Assembly (NCBI GenBank): GCA_031283795.1
Contig: JAITBB010000046.1
Span: forward strand, 1-6,219
DNA length: 6,219 bases
Direction: 5' to 3'
Origin: Rickettsiales bacterium
Lineage (GTDB): Bacteria; Pseudomonadota; Alphaproteobacteria; Rickettsiales; UBA1997
Below, one piece after another: positions 5,934 through 6,219 of the stretch (positions are counted from its first letter, which is position 1; the number at the start of each line of letters is the position of its first letter). Under the pieces are notes generated by a model. It made no database searches. It saw only the letters and a list, made by a program, of their open reading frames with translations, and was not told the DNA's origin. Position numbers and translations under genes: made by a program.

Positions 5934-6219
5934 ATGCTAGAAAAAAAGGGTGATTCCATAGAATTCGACAGGAGCAAGTGCATAAAGTGCACTAAATGTG
6001 TTCTGAGATGCAAAAATTTAGGCATTGACCATCTGCTGGTAGAGGGGAAGGAAAAGGAGAGACATATAGAATTCAACTCCGGAAACCCCTGTGTAAACTG
6101 CGGTCAGTGTACCCTCGTCTGTCCGGCTTTCTCTATGAGAGAACAGTCAGCCCTGGATAGGGTAAAGGAACTGCTGGCCGACAGAGGCAAATGTGTCATA
6201 GCCCAGTGTGCTCCTTCGG
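5934..6219 (+). CDS. [FeFe]-hydrogenase, N-terminal ferredoxin module, cut by the window edge
   Basis: Ninety-five codons are visible and the frame is open at the end of the window. The protein starts directly with a bacterial 2[4Fe-4S] ferredoxin module: C16, C19, C22 and C26 form CxxCxxCxxxC, and C53, C56, C59 and C63 form CxxCxxCxxxCP. The linker after the second cluster (about 65-84) leads to GKCVIAQCAPS at 85-95. In [FeFe]-hydrogenases this is exactly where the H-cluster domain begins with a V(V/I)xQxAP motif, so reversible proton reduction with ferredoxin-type electron donors is the likely role. The H-cluster motifs lie beyond the window, so catalytic residues cannot be checked; there is no upstream NuoG-like [2Fe-2S] domain, so it looks like the short two-cluster form. 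AGGA at 5919-5922 is a weak, distant ribosome binding site. Alternatives (a hydrogenase-like Nar1 or sensory HydS protein, or another ferredoxin-domain protein) are less likely but not excluded. Confidence 0.83.
   Translation, partial: MLEKKGDSIEFDRSKCIKCTKCVLRCKNLGIDHLLVEGKEKERHIEFNSGNPCVNCGQCTLVCPAFSMREQSALDRVKELLADRGKCVIAQCAPS

Noticed and set aside
5684..6076. 130-codon minus-strand frame across the membrane protein and hydrogenase
   Set aside because: It runs antisense through two ferredoxin-type cysteine motifs that are clearly coding on the plus strand.
1..6219. CRISPR array, insertion sequence, tRNA or rRNA genes
   Set aside because: I found no regularly spaced repeats, transposase-like frames, terminal inverted repeats or conserved RNA motifs.

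Overview
The window looks like a piece of an alphaproteobacterial chromosome of moderate GC (about 40-45% by eye), rich in AGA, ATA and CTA codons, with tightly packed genes. The ComEC-like protein has the short, metallo-beta-lactamase-free layout that I associate with Alphaproteobacteria. The porin-like barrel resembles hypothetical barrels I know from that class, and the window closes on a gene for an [FeFe]-hydrogenase. Together these suggest an anaerobic or microaerophilic, possibly host-associated alphaproteobacterium (Rickettsiales, Holosporales or Rhodospirillales-like). That placement is inference; nothing here is a phylogenetic marker.

Layout. Bases 1-161 hold the 5' end of a minus-strand gene that leaves the window on the left, with a very good ribosome binding site. 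Bases 162-678 have no intact gene; the minus strand there shows short protein-like stretches broken by stops and frame changes, so I read the region as a divergent intergenic region carrying a possible decayed gene. Bases 679-3872 are a two-gene unit: an exported outer-membrane beta-barrel protein and a ComEC/Rec2-type membrane channel, overlapping by one base. A convergent minus-strand HinT-like HIT protein (3885-4223) follows after 12 bases. Divergent from it is a membrane-anchored TPR-like protein (4279-4932). Then come a multi-spanning membrane protein I do not recognise (4998-5927) and, 6 bases later, the N-terminal 95 codons of an [FeFe]-hydrogenase (5934 to the window end).

How they may work together. 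The barrel and ComEC are probably co-translated and would sit in the outer and inner membrane. The unknown membrane protein and the hydrogenase are probably co-transcribed, so the membrane protein is the best candidate here for an undescribed partner of hydrogen metabolism. The single TPR-like protein resembles YfgM-type envelope proteins and may belong to the same plus-strand transcript, although the 65-base gap before the next gene leaves that open.
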